From NCBI RefSeq assembly GCF_001438655.1, contig NZ_JQBR01000001.1, forward strand, positions 62,001-126,000: 64,000 nt of DNA, read 5' to 3'. Source of the stretch: Pediococcus cellicola (GTDB taxonomy: Bacteria; Bacillota; Bacilli; Lactobacillales; Lactobacillaceae). How positions within the stretch are numbered: position 1 is the first letter of the stretch; each line of letters begins with the position of its first letter. The notes under the pieces are model-generated. The model saw only the letters and a list, made by a program, of their open reading frames with translations, was not told the DNA's origin and did not search any database. Of this stretch, positions 29,657 to 38,493 are shown in pieces. The translations under genes were made by a program, and so were the position numbers.

Positions 29657-30970
29657 ATGGCAGAGACAAACAATTTTCACAACGATGACGTGGTGTTAGA
29701 TATTCATGACCGGCCAACTTTAGGGCATTGGATAGGGTTATCTGTTCAGCATATGTTTGCAATGTTTGGATCAACAGTTTTAGTACCAATTTTAGTAGGT
29801 TTAAATCCTGGGATTGCCCTTTTCAGTTCGGGAGTTGGCACACTGATCTATATTTTAATCACTAGGGGAAAAATTCCTGCTTATATGGGTTCTAGCTTTT
29901 CTTTTATTGTACCGATGGTGGCGTTGATGAAGACGACCGGCTATCCTGGAATAGCGCAAGGGACGGTTGCTGTTGGTCTTGTCTATCTATTGGTAGCCCT
30001 ATTAGTGAGTTTTATCGGCTCGGACTGGATCAATAAATTGTTGCCTCCGATTGTGGTTGGCCCCATTGTAATGGTAATTGGCCTATCTTTAGCAGGAACT
30101 GCGGCAACTGATGCCACAATGCGAACATTAGCCTCCGGAACCACGACTTATGATTGGCGGTACTTTATGGTGGCACTGGTCACTTTGTTAGTGACAATTG
30201 GATTTAATATGTTTCTAAAAGGATTCATCAGCTTAATTCCAATCTTATTAGGTATTATCGTGGGTTATTTATTAGCTGTAGTCGTTGGTATTGTCGATTT
30301 CAGTGGCGTTATGGCTGCTGCTTGGTTCTCGCTTCCAAAATTTCAAATTCCATTTTTAACTTATCATTTGCATTTTTACTGGGGTGCGGTTCTGAGTCTG
30401 GCACCTATTGCTTTTGTCACGATGACAGAGCATACTGGTCACATTATGGTGCTAAACAAACTCACTAAACGTAACTTTTTCGAAGATCCAGGCCTGAATC
30501 ACACACTGGCTGGAGATGGTATGGCTTCGGTTATTGCTGGATTTGTTGGTGGGCCACCCGTAACGAGCTATGGCGAAAATATTGGCGTGCTTGCAATTAC
30601 AAAAGTGCATAGTGTGTATGTACTTGCTGGTGCCGGTGTATTCGCAATTATCTTTAGTTTTATTGGTAAACTCAGTGCTTTAATTCAAAGTATTCCTTCC
30701 CCCGTAATTGGGGGGATTAGCTTCTTGTTATTTGGTACTATTGCAGCTAATGGTTTACGCGTGTTAATTGATGAAAAGGTTGACTTTAATCGTAAAAAGA
30801 ATCTTATGGTTGCTTCATCAATTTTGGTTATTGGCATTGGCAACGCCTATCTACAAATTTCTCAATACAAGTTTTCTGGCTTAGCTGTAGCAACGGTGTT
30901 AGGCATTTTCTTAAACCTCGTGTTGCCAGAAAAAGCTGTTAGTGAAAAAGAATTTGAGCAAAAACATTAG
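29657..30970 (+). CDS. pyrP: Uracil permease (NCS2 family)
   Basis: Nucleobase:cation symporter of 437 residues with about 12-14 hydrophobic segments. NCS2 features include IGLSVQHMFAMFGSTVLVP near the N-terminus, the TEHTGH motif around residue 260 and the GGPPVTSYGENIG segment around residue 300. The family also transports xanthine and uric acid. The PyrR attenuator directly upstream indicates a pyrimidine substrate, so uracil uptake is the best call. It is transcribed alone and ends in its own terminator; the other pyr genes are not in this window. Confidence 0.93.
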   Translation: MAETNNFHNDDVVLDIHDRPTLGHWIGLSVQHMFAMFGSTVLVPILVGLNPGIALFSSGVGTLIYILITRGKIPAYMGSSFSFIVPMVALMKTTGYPGIAQGTVAVGLVYLLVALLVSFIGSDWINKLLPPIVVGPIVMVIGLSLAGTAATDATMRTLASGTTTYDWRYFMVALVTLLVTIGFNMFLKGFISLIPILLGIIVGYLLAVVVGIVDFSGVMAAAWFSLPKFQIPFLTYHLHFYWGAVLSLAPIAFVTMTEHTGHIMVLNKLTKRNFFEDPGLNHTLAGDGMASVIAGFVGGPPVTSYGENIGVLAITKVHSVYVLAGAGVFAIIFSFIGKLSALIQSIPSPVIGGISFLLFGTIAANGLRVLIDEKVDFNRKKNLMVASSILVIGIGNAYLQISQYKFSGLAVATVLGIFLNLVLPEKAVSEKEFEQKH

Positions 30971-30996
30971 AAGGTACTTTATAAGATGTCATCATC

Positions 30997-31033
30997 AGAA
31001 TTTGATTCTCAACAAGGATCAAATTCTTTTTTT
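30997..31033 (+). terminator. Terminator of pyrP
   Basis: AGAATTTGATTCT pairs with AGGATCAAATTCT (one G-U pair) around CAACA, then seven T residues. Confidence 0.9.
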
Positions 31034-31103
31034 GCTTTCTAAGATTGTAAAGCTGTAAAATATACTTAATGCAAAGTTTTGAAACTGATGGGATGAATTG
31101 AAC

Positions 31104-31742
31104 ATGCAAACTAGTTTTGATCAGGTACATACTTTTTTAACCAATGGCTCCACGGCACAAATTGCACAGCGACTTTTGGGTAAATGCTTGCGTTTTCAGT
31201 CCGCGACTGGTATTCTGACAGCTTATATAGTTGAGGATGAAGCCTATATTGGCCCAAAAGACCAAGCAGCGCATGCTTATAAAAATCATAGAACACCCAA
31301 AAACGAGCCCTTATACCATGAAGCGGGGACAATTTATATTTACCAAATGCGGACACAACTTCTTTTAAACCTTATTACTCAGGCAAAAAATGATCCGCAA
31401 GGGGTACTTATCCGGGCGGTTCAACCGGATGCTGGGTTGATAAAGTTCCAACAAAATCGGCCCGACAAATCATCTTTTGAATTAACCAATGGTCCTGGTA
31501 AATTAATGCAGGCATTCGGTATTCCAAAGAGACTTAAGGGAACCCATTTAAATGAGGGACCACTGAGCCTAGATCTTACCCAGTTTAAAATGCCACGTAA
31601 AATCGAAGCGAGCAGTCGAATTGGGGTTCCTAATAAAGGAATTTGGACGGATGAACCTTTACGCTACTTTGTTAAGGGAAATCCTTATGTTTCAAGAATG
31701 CGAAAACGTGAAGTAGACTTAATCAATTATGGTTGGCAATAG
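31104..31742 (+). CDS. DNA-3-methyladenine glycosylase (AAG/MPG family)
   Basis: Monofunctional base-excision glycosylase removing alkylated purines, 212 residues, of the family shared with human AAG and Bacillus YxlJ. Recognisable segments are LGKCLRF, the IVEDEAYIGPKDQAAHA active-site region (Glu and Tyr), the NGPGKLMQAFGI loop and RIGV near the end. ATG 31104 is preferred, about 10 bases after GGGA; TTG 31098 is possible. It ends just before the prmA SD. The neighbouring genes are rRNA and ribosome modification enzymes, so its place here looks like a conserved lactobacillar arrangement rather than a pathway link. Confidence 0.9.
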   Translation: MQTSFDQVHTFLTNGSTAQIAQRLLGKCLRFQSATGILTAYIVEDEAYIGPKDQAAHAYKNHRTPKNEPLYHEAGTIYIYQMRTQLLLNLITQAKNDPQGVLIRAVQPDAGLIKFQQNRPDKSSFELTNGPGKLMQAFGIPKRLKGTHLNEGPLSLDLTQFKMPRKIEASSRIGVPNKGIWTDEPLRYFVKGNPYVSRMRKREVDLINYGWQ

Positions 31743-31756
31743 AAAGGAATTTGAAT

Positions 31757-32707
31757 ATGAAATGGACAGAAGTCATTGTACAAACATCAAACGAAGCAGT
31801 TTCAGCCGTCAGTAATATTCTTCAAGAAGCTGGATCAAAAGGTGTCAAAATTGAAGATGCCGCTGACTATAAGAAATTGCGTGCGGGTCAATTTGGTGAA
31901 ATTCTTGATTTAGCTGAAATTCCACACATTGAAACAGGCGCATTAGTGACTGGCTATTATCCAGAGTCGATGCCAATTGATGACGTAATTAGCCAGGTAA
32001 CCCAGCAAGTTAAACAGTTAAGTCGTTATGGTTTAGATGCCTCTCCTGGTAAAGTCTTACAAAAGCCATTAGTTGAAACGCAATGGCAAACGGCTTGGAA
32101 AAAATACTATCACCCGGTCCGAATTACGCGCAATTTGACGGTTGTTCCAGAATGGGAAAATTACCAAAAGTCATTTCCTGAAGAAAAAATCCTGAAGTTG
32201 GATCCAGGAATGGCTTTTGGAACAGGGACACACCCAACCACACAGCTTTGTCTACAAGCCTTAGAAATGTTTTTGCGTGGAGGTGAAACCCTTATTGATG
32301 TCGGCACAGGATCAGGCGTTTTAAGTATTGCGGCAAGTAAAATGGGAGCAAACAAAATTTTGGCTTACGATTTGGACGAAGTTGCAGTGCAATCCGCGTT
32401 AGATAATTTACAGCTCAATCCGGATGTGAAAAACGTGACGGTTCAGGCTAATGATCTTTTATCTGGTATTCAGGTACGAGCAGACATGATTGTGGCTAAT
32501 ATTCTTGCAGAAATTATTGAGCCTTTAATCCCACAAGCAAAAGCATGTTTAAAACCAGGTGGCGTTTTTATCACTTCAGGAATTATTAAAGAAAAATTAC
32601 CAAACATCTGCCAAGGACTAAAAAAAGACAATTTTGAGATCATCGAAATTTTGCAAATGAAAGATTGGCGTGCTATTGTAGCAAAAAGACCATTAGAAAA
32701 GGAGTAG
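31757..32707 (+). CDS. prmA: Ribosomal protein L11 methyltransferase
   Basis: SAM-dependent enzyme that trimethylates several amino groups of ribosomal protein L11; 316 residues. The N-terminal ferredoxin-like substrate domain is followed by LDPGMAFGTGTHPTTQLCL, the PrmA hallmark. The SAM loop is IDVGTGSGVLSIAASKMGA. The catalytic-core NPPY-like position reads VANILAEII. The ATG at 31757 (MKWTEVIVQ) follows AAAGGAA with good spacing, so earlier in-frame starts within the glycosylase gene are dismissed. It is 4 bases ahead of rsmE, the conserved prmA-rsmE pair. Confidence 0.95.
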   Translation: MKWTEVIVQTSNEAVSAVSNILQEAGSKGVKIEDAADYKKLRAGQFGEILDLAEIPHIETGALVTGYYPESMPIDDVISQVTQQVKQLSRYGLDASPGKVLQKPLVETQWQTAWKKYYHPVRITRNLTVVPEWENYQKSFPEEKILKLDPGMAFGTGTHPTTQLCLQALEMFLRGGETLIDVGTGSGVLSIAASKMGANKILAYDLDEVAVQSALDNLQLNPDVKNVTVQANDLLSGIQVRADMIVANILAEIIEPLIPQAKACLKPGGVFITSGIIKEKLPNICQGLKKDNFEIIEILQMKDWRAIVAKRPLEKE

Positions 32708-32711
32708 GCCA

Positions 32712-33455
32712 ATGCAACGTTATTTTACGGACTATCCCATTCAAAAAAATGTTTCTTTTTTAGTGAGCGGCAATAATTTTCATCATTTAATTATTGTGAT
32801 GCGCTCTAAAGTGGGTGATGAGGCAGAATTTGTTGCTAAAAATCACAAAGTATTTATTGGCAAAATTTTAGCGACTGCAGACCAACAGGCAGAGATTTTG
32901 CCCATTACTGAGCTTAAAAACTCTGCCGAACTTCCAGTTGAAGTGACAATTGCGTGTGGTATCTCTAAGGGAGACAAGAGTGAGTATATCGTACAAAAGA
33001 GCACGGAACTAGGTGCCTGTCATTTCGTCTTCTTACCAACTGCTTTTTCGGTCGCTAAATGGCCGGCTAAAAAAATTAATCGAAAAATCGAGCGCTTACA
33101 GAAAGTGGCTAAATCAGCGGCTGAACAGTCTCACAGGAATTATGTTCCCACGGTGACCTATGTCAACAGCTTGCAGGAGTTAAAGCAACTTCCTGCTGCA
33201 TTCAAAATCGTTGCCTACGAAGAATCCGCGAAAAATGGTGAACACACTCAGCTGCATCACCAAATTGAGCAAATGCAGTCCAATAGTACCGTTTTAAGTT
33301 TGTTTGGTCCTGAAGGTGGATTGGCGCCAAATGAGGTTACACAGCTACAGGATGCGGGTTTTACAAGTGTGGGATTAGGACCAAGAATTTTGCGTGCAGA
33401 GACGGCGCCGTTATATTTACTAACTGCTATTTCGGTTTACAAAGAAATGCGGTAA
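32712..33455 (+). CDS. rsmE: 16S rRNA (uracil1498-N3)-methyltransferase
   Basis: SPOUT-class methyltransferase, 247 residues, modifying U1498 in the decoding region of 16S rRNA. It starts MQRYFTDYP, like other RsmE proteins with a PUA-like N-terminal domain. The C-terminal knot motifs LFGPEGGLAPNEV and LGPRILRAETAPLY are well conserved. It has a short SD overlapping the end of prmA (AAGGAG) and is probably translated from the same transcript. Confidence 0.94.
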   Translation: MQRYFTDYPIQKNVSFLVSGNNFHHLIIVMRSKVGDEAEFVAKNHKVFIGKILATADQQAEILPITELKNSAELPVEVTIACGISKGDKSEYIVQKSTELGACHFVFLPTAFSVAKWPAKKINRKIERLQKVAKSAAEQSHRNYVPTVTYVNSLQELKQLPAAFKIVAYEESAKNGEHTQLHHQIEQMQSNSTVLSLFGPEGGLAPNEVTQLQDAGFTSVGLGPRILRAETAPLYLLTAISVYKEMR

Positions 33456-33497
33456 AATCAAGTAATACACTTTAAGAATATGTAGGGAGGGATAACT

Positions 33498-33824
33498 TTG
33501 AATAAAACCTTAAAATTTTTTGTCCAAATAAAATGGCGGTATTGGCTAGCAGGGATTGTTTTTGGCTTTGTCTTACCGTTTGTTTTACATATTACAAGTG
33601 CCTCGCACGTTTTTATCGACCTATGGTTTCTCATGATTATTAACACATTAGCGGCCATAATTTTGGGGTCGTTAATTAAGGCTAATCGCGTGCATTGGGT
33701 CTTATTATGGCTATTTCCACTATTCTTTTTACTTGGGGTTCATTTCTTTTTACCCAATTATGCTTACTACTTTACGATTATCTATTTGAGTACCAGTTAT
33801 ATTGCTTATGGATTAACAAGTTAA
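33498..33824 (+). CDS. Small hydrophobic membrane protein of unknown function
   Basis: Predicted integral membrane protein of 108 residues with about four transmembrane helices: approximately residues 14-34, 36-58, 63-82 and 84-103. It has short charged connections and a Lys-containing N-terminus on the presumed inside. No enzymatic motif is visible and I do not recognise the family. Start is TTG at 33498 with GGGAGGG 8 bases upstream. It lies between rsmE and the (p)ppGpp synthetase gene with short gaps and no terminator, so it is probably co-transcribed with them. A role near the stringent response cannot be claimed from position alone. Confidence 0.75.
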   Translation: MNKTLKFFVQIKWRYWLAGIVFGFVLPFVLHITSASHVFIDLWFLMIINTLAAIILGSLIKANRVHWVLLWLFPLFFLLGVHFFLPNYAYYFTIIYLSTSYIAYGLTS

Positions 33825-33854
33825 TCAACTAACTTTAAACAAGGGGGCTTAGTT

Positions 33855-36089
33855 ATGTCGCAAGAACCAGTACTTTCTGCACAAGATGTCTTAAATATGT
33901 GTCGAAAATATATGAATAAAGACCATGTGGCAATTGTGCAAAAAGCATGTGATTTTGCCACCTATGTACACCAAGACCAATATCGGCAATCGGGTGAACC
34001 ATACATCATGCATCCCATTCAAGTTGCCGGTATTCTGGCAGATCTGAGAATGGATCCAGCAACAATTTGTGCGGGATTTCTGCACGATACTGTTGAAGAC
34101 ACATTAATTACTTTGGGAGATATTGAAGAACTATTCGGACACGATGTTGCCGTTATTGTTGACGGTGTTTCAAAAATTAGCAAAATTCGTTACAAATCAA
34201 ACCAAGAACAGCTTGCCGAGAATCATCGTAAGTTGCTCTTAGCTATGTCTAAAGATATTCGAGTGATTATTGTTAAATTAGCAGATCGGTTGCATAATAT
34301 GCGTACACTTGAACATTTACGACCTGATAAGCAGCGCCGAATTGCAAACGAAACACTTGAAATCTATGCACCATTGGCAGATCGACTAGGAATTAGTACC
34401 ATTAAATGGGAATTAGAGGATATTTCTTTACGTTATTTAAATCCGCAACAGTATTACCGAATTGCGCATTTAATGAATTCTCGTCGTGATCAACGTGAAG
34501 AGTATATTTCACTTGCAATCAAAGATATCAAGAAAGCACTTGATGCGCTAAATTTGCATGAAATTGATATTTATGGTCGCCCCAAGCACATCTATTCTAT
34601 TTATCGAAAAATGGTGGATCAACATAAGCAGTTTAGTCAAATTTACGATTTATTAGCCATTCGAGTAATCACGCCTTCAATTAAAGATTGTTATGCCGTC
34701 TTGGGAGCCATCCACACGCGCTGGAGACCTATGCCGGGTCGTTTTAAGGACTACATTGCAATGCCAAAGGCAAATATGTATCAATCATTGCATACTACAG
34801 TGGTAGGCCCTGAAGGGAAACCACTAGAAGTGCAAATCAGAACCGAAGAAATGCATCGTGTCGCTGAATATGGTGTTGCAGCTCATTGGGCTTACAAAGA
34901 AGGAAAAACTGACAAAGTTAAAACTTCTGACACAGGTAAAAAACTAAATTGGTTTAAAGAAATTGTTGAACTGCAGGATGAGAGTAAAGATGCGGCTGAT
35001 TTTATGGATTCCGTCAAAGGAGATTTGTTTGGCGATCGGGTGTATGCTTTCACTCCCAAGGGTGATGTCTTTGAGTTGCCAAAGGGTGCTGGGCCTCTTG
35101 ATATGGCCTACACCATTCATACTGAGATTGGCAACAAGACTACCGGTGCGAAAGTAAATGGCAAGATTGTACCGTTAGATTATAAAATCAAAAATGGAGA
35201 TATTGTGGACATTCTGACCTCTTCAAGTTCAGCGGGCCCTAGCCGAGACTGGATCAATTTGGTTTCAACGCGTCGTGCGCGCAACAAAATTAAGCAATTT
35301 TTCCGACAACAAGATCGTTCTGAAAACATTGAAAAAGGTCATGAGATAATTGAACATCAATTAAAGCAAACTGGCTTTGATCCTGTTGAAATTTTGGACA
35401 ATCACAAACTTGAAAAGGTGGCAAATAAACTTCATTACAGTTCTGTTGATGACATGTATGCCGCAATTGGATTTGGAGATTTACCTCCTGTTGGTGTGGC
35501 TAATCGGTTAACTGACGATGTTCGTGCGAAACGAGAAGAAGATCGAAAGCGACAAGAAGAACGAGAATTACTCGAAGAACATCAAACCATTTCCAATGAT
35601 AATGAAAGTGAAAAGGAACGTAAGAAAAAGAGTTCTTCCAGTGGTATTATCATTGAAGGCGCTGATAACTTACTGGTACGTTTAAGTCATTGTTGCAATC
35701 CTGTTCCAGGCGACCCTATTGTGGGCTACATCACAAAAGGGCGTGGCGTGTCTGTACATCGTACGGATTGTCCAAATGTAGCTCATGCGGAATCTCAGGA
35801 TGAACGTTTGATTGGCGTTGAGTGGGAAGCTCCTAGTGACTCACGCAACAATTATTCAGCCGATTTAGAGGTTCAAGGCTATAATCGAAATGGCATGTTA
35901 AATGATATTCTGAAAAAAGTTAATAATACAACACGGTATTTAAATTCAGTGAACGGGAAAGTAGACCACAATCGGATGGTTACAATTAGTTTGACAGTTG
36001 GCGTTCGAAACCTGGAACATTTGAATCATATTATCGATAGCTTGAAAACGGTTAAGGATGTTTATGTAGTTAAACGCCCTACACATTAA
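33855..36089 (+). CDS. relA: Bifunctional (p)ppGpp synthetase/hydrolase
   Basis: Long RelA/SpoT homologue (Rel), 744 residues, making and degrading the stringent-response alarmone. The N-terminal HD hydrolase domain has FLHDTVEDT (about residues 75-83), so hydrolysis should be active. The synthetase domain contains YGRPKHIYSIYRKM and KDYIAMPKANMYQSLHTTV. The TGS domain follows (VYAFTPKGDVFELPKGA), with a zinc-finger-like segment HCCNPVPGDPIVGY and a C-terminal ACT domain. The stretch around residues 555-600 is highly charged and Glu/Lys/Ser-rich. SD AGGGGG is present, and dtd follows as in Bacillus. Confidence 0.96.
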   Translation: MSQEPVLSAQDVLNMCRKYMNKDHVAIVQKACDFATYVHQDQYRQSGEPYIMHPIQVAGILADLRMDPATICAGFLHDTVEDTLITLGDIEELFGHDVAVIVDGVSKISKIRYKSNQEQLAENHRKLLLAMSKDIRVIIVKLADRLHNMRTLEHLRPDKQRRIANETLEIYAPLADRLGISTIKWELEDISLRYLNPQQYYRIAHLMNSRRDQREEYISLAIKDIKKALDALNLHEIDIYGRPKHIYSIYRKMVDQHKQFSQIYDLLAIRVITPSIKDCYAVLGAIHTRWRPMPGRFKDYIAMPKANMYQSLHTTVVGPEGKPLEVQIRTEEMHRVAEYGVAAHWAYKEGKTDKVKTSDTGKKLNWFKEIVELQDESKDAADFMDSVKGDLFGDRVYAFTPKGDVFELPKGAGPLDMAYTIHTEIGNKTTGAKVNGKIVPLDYKIKNGDIVDILTSSSSAGPSRDWINLVSTRRARNKIKQFFRQQDRSENIEKGHEIIEHQLKQTGFDPVEILDNHKLEKVANKLHYSSVDDMYAAIGFGDLPPVGVANRLTDDVRAKREEDRKRQEERELLEEHQTISNDNESEKERKKKSSSSGIIIEGADNLLVRLSHCCNPVPGDPIVGYITKGRGVSVHRTDCPNVAHAESQDERLIGVEWEAPSDSRNNYSADLEVQGYNRNGMLNDILKKVNNTTRYLNSVNGKVDHNRMVTISLTVGVRNLEHLNHIIDSLKTVKDVYVVKRPTH

Positions 36090-36100
36090 GTTTACAATAA

Positions 36101-36151
36101 GGCATTCAGGTCGAATCAAATTATCTAATTGGTTCGGTTTGATGTCTTTTC
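36101..36151 (+). terminator. Imperfect hairpin between rel and dtd
   Basis: GGCATTCAGGTCGAA can pair with TTCGGTTTGATGTC through several G-U pairs and one bulge, and TTTTC follows. A probable but weak terminator. Confidence 0.45.
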
Positions 36152-36176
36152 TATTACATAAGGAGAGACAGAAGAC

Positions 36177-36623
36177 ATGAAAGTAGTTTTGCAACGTGTG
36201 AAGCACGCGCAAGTCAGCGTTGAAAATCGGATCATCGGAAAAATTAATCAAGGATATTTACTATTAGTTGGTTTCGAAGATTCCGACACAGAAACGCAAT
36301 TGGATTACGTTGTTCACAAAATTTGCCATCTTCGCATATTTGAAGATGAAAATCAAAAAATGAATCTCGATATTCAACAGGTTGGAGGAAGTATCTTATC
36401 AGTTTCGCAATTTACGCTTTATGCAAGTACAAGACATGGGAACCGTCCCAGTTTTACGGCAGCAGGTGACCCTGATCATGCCAAACGATGTTTTGCTCGG
36501 TTTAATGAAAAATTAAAGCAGACTGAAATTCCGTTAGCAACGGGTGAATTTGGAGCAAATATGCAGGTTGACTTACAAAATGATGGTCCTGTAACCATTA
36601 TTTTGGATACGGATCAACTTTAA
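36177..36623 (+). CDS. dtd: D-aminoacyl-tRNA deacylase
   Basis: DTD family enzyme of 148 residues that hydrolyses D-amino acids (and Gly) from mischarged tRNA. The two active-site motifs are visible: SQFTLYAS around residue 78 (SQxT) and NDGPVTI near the C-terminus (the Gly-cisPro element). The start MKVVLQRVKHAQVSV is typical. SD AGGAGA. Located after rel, as in many Firmicutes. With a D-lactate/D-Ala-rich physiology such a proofreading enzyme is expected, though that link is inference. Confidence 0.95.
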   Translation: MKVVLQRVKHAQVSVENRIIGKINQGYLLLVGFEDSDTETQLDYVVHKICHLRIFEDENQKMNLDIQQVGGSILSVSQFTLYASTRHGNRPSFTAAGDPDHAKRCFARFNEKLKQTEIPLATGEFGANMQVDLQNDGPVTIILDTDQL

Positions 36624-36637
36624 AGGGGGAGACCAAA

Positions 36638-37255
36638 TTGGATTTATTTTGGGATTTTGATGGGACCTTGTTTGATACGTATCCTGTTATGGTAAAAAGC
36701 TTTCAAAAAACTTTGACTCATTTTGGTGTTACAAATTTCAACAGCATTGAAATTTATCAAACCATGCGACAATATTCATTAGGAAAAGCGATTGACAAGT
36801 ACCGTCCTAAGCAAACGTCAAGTTCGATATTTCGAACTAGTTATCGCCGCGTTGAAGATCAATACTTAAATCAGGCGAAACCCTTTGACAATGCTTTAAA
36901 GGTTTGTCAAAGAAATGTACAGGCCAGTGGACGCAATTTTTTGTTAACTCACCGCAACGACCAAGCAAAGCAATTGCTAGATGACTATAAATTCACATCT
37001 CTATTTAGTGGTTTTGTGACTGAAAATGATCATTTTCCAAGAAAGCCGGATCCGGCTTCATTAGTCTATTTAATCCAAAAGTTTCAGGTAAACAAAAAAG
37101 CTGCCATCATGATTGGAGATCGAAATCTCGACATTTTGGCAGCCCACAACGCTGGTATTAAAGGTATTCTTTTTGATCCAGATAATTGCGTTTTAGTAGA
37201 AAGTGCGCCGGAGCGACAAATTCAGCAATTATCAGAATTATTATCCGAAATTTAG
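36638..37255 (+). CDS. HAD superfamily hydrolase (phosphoglycolate phosphatase-like)
   Basis: HAD-IA phosphatase of 205 residues. Motif I is WDFDGTLFDTYPV with the nucleophile Asp at residue 6. Motif II (Ser/Thr) is in LLTHRN, motif III includes the Lys in RKPDPASL and motif IV is MIGDRNLDI. The helical cap between motifs I and II is of the C1 type. The substrate is not predictable; phosphoglycolate or sugar phosphates are usual. Start is a TTG at 36638 with AAAGGGGGAGA upstream. It follows dtd by 14 bases and faces the convergent amidase gene. Confidence 0.88.
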   Translation: MDLFWDFDGTLFDTYPVMVKSFQKTLTHFGVTNFNSIEIYQTMRQYSLGKAIDKYRPKQTSSSIFRTSYRRVEDQYLNQAKPFDNALKVCQRNVQASGRNFLLTHRNDQAKQLLDDYKFTSLFSGFVTENDHFPRKPDPASLVYLIQKFQVNKKAAIMIGDRNLDILAAHNAGIKGILFDPDNCVLVESAPERQIQQLSELLSEI

Positions 37256-37262
37256 TGATTGT

Positions 37263-38129
37263 TTAATTGTTCGAGAAAAATTGATTTAAACCAGTGGCAA
37301 TGGCCTGAGATACTTGCTTACGGTAATGATGGCTACTGATTTGACGAAAGTCCTTGTTGGTATTAATGTAGCCACCTTCGATGAGAAGCGCGGGTCTGTA
37401 GTTGTCGCGAATCACTTCAAAGTCGCCAAATTGAACGCCACGATTATCTAAAGCAATTTTTTCTTTTAGCCGGGCATTAATAATTTGTGCTAAGCGCAGA
37501 GAAGTATCTTTATGGTAATAATAGGTCGTATCGCCAGACCCGGAATTATTTGTTGGTGCCGAATCATAATGGAAGCTGATAAAAGCATCTGCCTTATGTT
37601 TATTTGCTAACGCTGGCCTTGGTGCTAAGCCGACGTACACGTCAGATGATCGAGTCATGAAAACCCGTGCTCCTCTGTTTTCAAGAGCCTTTTTAACGGC
37701 TTGAGCAGTTTTTAAGGTGTATGTTTTTTCTTCGTGCTTTTGGTTAATCCCTAAAGCACCAGAATCGTTACCACCGTGCCCCGGGTCAAGTACAATCGTG
37801 GCTTCTGATAAATTGGTAGCTTTTTGCGCTGGAAAAGTCCGGTTCGTAAGCCATTGGGGGATCCAACCAAAATGATGGTCATGGTACCGAACTCGGATCC
37901 AGCCATTTTTGTTTTTTAATACGGTAACGCGGGTGTCTTCGCTTAGTGACCCTACCTTTTTGTAAGATAATGCGGGACCTGTACGTACAGCAACTTGGTC
38001 TAAGCCTACACGGACGGTTTTGTCCATAAAGAGCATCCTAGTTAACAGGACAGTTATTATTAAAAAGAAAAAAACAATCAGCAATTGATAACGATTATTT
38101 CTGATTGTATGCAAGATTTTATTGGTCAT
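37263..38129 (-). CDS. N-acetylmuramoyl-L-alanine amidase with SH3b domain
   Basis: Membrane-anchored cell-wall hydrolase of about 288 residues. An N-terminal transmembrane segment (about residues 14-34) exports and tethers it. An SH3b-like domain follows (VRVGLDQVAVRTGPALSYKK onward). The rest is an Amidase_3 zinc domain with VLDPGHGGNDSGA, HYDSAPTNNSGSG and a catalytic Glu in LLIEGGYI. It cuts the bond between MurNAc and L-Ala of the stem peptide. MTNKILHT (start at 38129) is preferred over the ATG at 38162: CGGAGT lies about 8 bases upstream, and the earlier ATG is within the promoter zone. Divergent from hisS. Confidence 0.9.
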   Translation of the reverse strand: MTNKILHTIRNNRYQLLIVFFFLIITVLLTRMLFMDKTVRVGLDQVAVRTGPALSYKKVGSLSEDTRVTVLKNKNGWIRVRYHDHHFGWIPQWLTNRTFPAQKATNLSEATIVLDPGHGGNDSGALGINQKHEEKTYTLKTAQAVKKALENRGARVFMTRSSDVYVGLAPRPALANKHKADAFISFHYDSAPTNNSGSGDTTYYYHKDTSLRLAQIINARLKEKIALDNRGVQFGDFEVIRDNYRPALLIEGGYINTNKDFRQISSHHYRKQVSQAIATGLNQFFSNN

Positions 38130-38163
38130 AGGCAATACTCCGTTTTTTAAGCTTCTTTTCATT

Positions 38164-38169
38164 ATTATA
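38164..38169 (-). promoter_or_regulatory. Possible -10 for the amidase gene
   Basis: TATAAT on the reverse strand, 35 bases before the preferred ATG; the -35 region is poor. It lies back to back with the hisS promoter. Confidence 0.4.
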
Positions 38170-38210
38170 TACCAGATAGAGTTAAAATAGGGATATTTAT
38201 CGAAGAGCTC

Positions 38211-38239
38211 TTGACAGAAAGGCCAGAGTTTAGTAATTT
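38211..38239 (+). promoter_or_regulatory. Promoter of the hisS-aspS T-box transcript
   Basis: TTGACA (38211-38216) followed after 17 bases by TAATTT (38234-38239). Perfect -35, weak -10. Start would fall near 38246. Confidence 0.6.
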
Positions 38240-38245
38240 TAATGG

Positions 38246-38454
38246 TAGTTTCATATTAAAGCCAAAGACAAAGAATAGTAGGCAGTTACCTTTTTCAGAG
38301 AACCCAAGAATGCTGCGATTGGGTAGAGGGTCTGCCAAAAGACACTTTCGAGGTGGACCTGGGATCAGGTTCCGTTGTAAAACGTTATCTAGATAAGTAA
38401 TCAATTAAGGTGGTACCGCGCCTAGCGCCCTTGTAAAAACAAGGGCGCTTTTTA
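38246..38454 (+). promoter_or_regulatory. T-box riboswitch controlling hisS-aspS
   Basis: The T-box sequence AAGGTGGTACCGCG is at 38407-38420. The terminator is GCGCCCTTGT (38425-38434) with ACAAGGGCGC (38439-38448) and five T residues. Stem I has GGCAG (38281-38285) with CTGCC (38332-38336), a distal ACCCAA/TTGGGT hairpin with a GCTGCGA-type loop, and an AGTA element (38277-38280) opposite the specifier loop. The loop reads AAAAGACACTTT: GACAC (38341-38345) contains Asp codon GAC and His codon CAC sharing a C. Uncharged tRNA would bind and favour antitermination. Confidence 0.9.
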
Positions 38455-38493
38455 TTATTTTTCGGAAAATTTAAAATTAATGGAGGTTTTTTT

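Noticed and set aside
38211-38396. Open frame in the hisS leader
   Set aside because: It lies entirely in the T-box Stem I region; the RNA elements explain the sequence and no SD is present.
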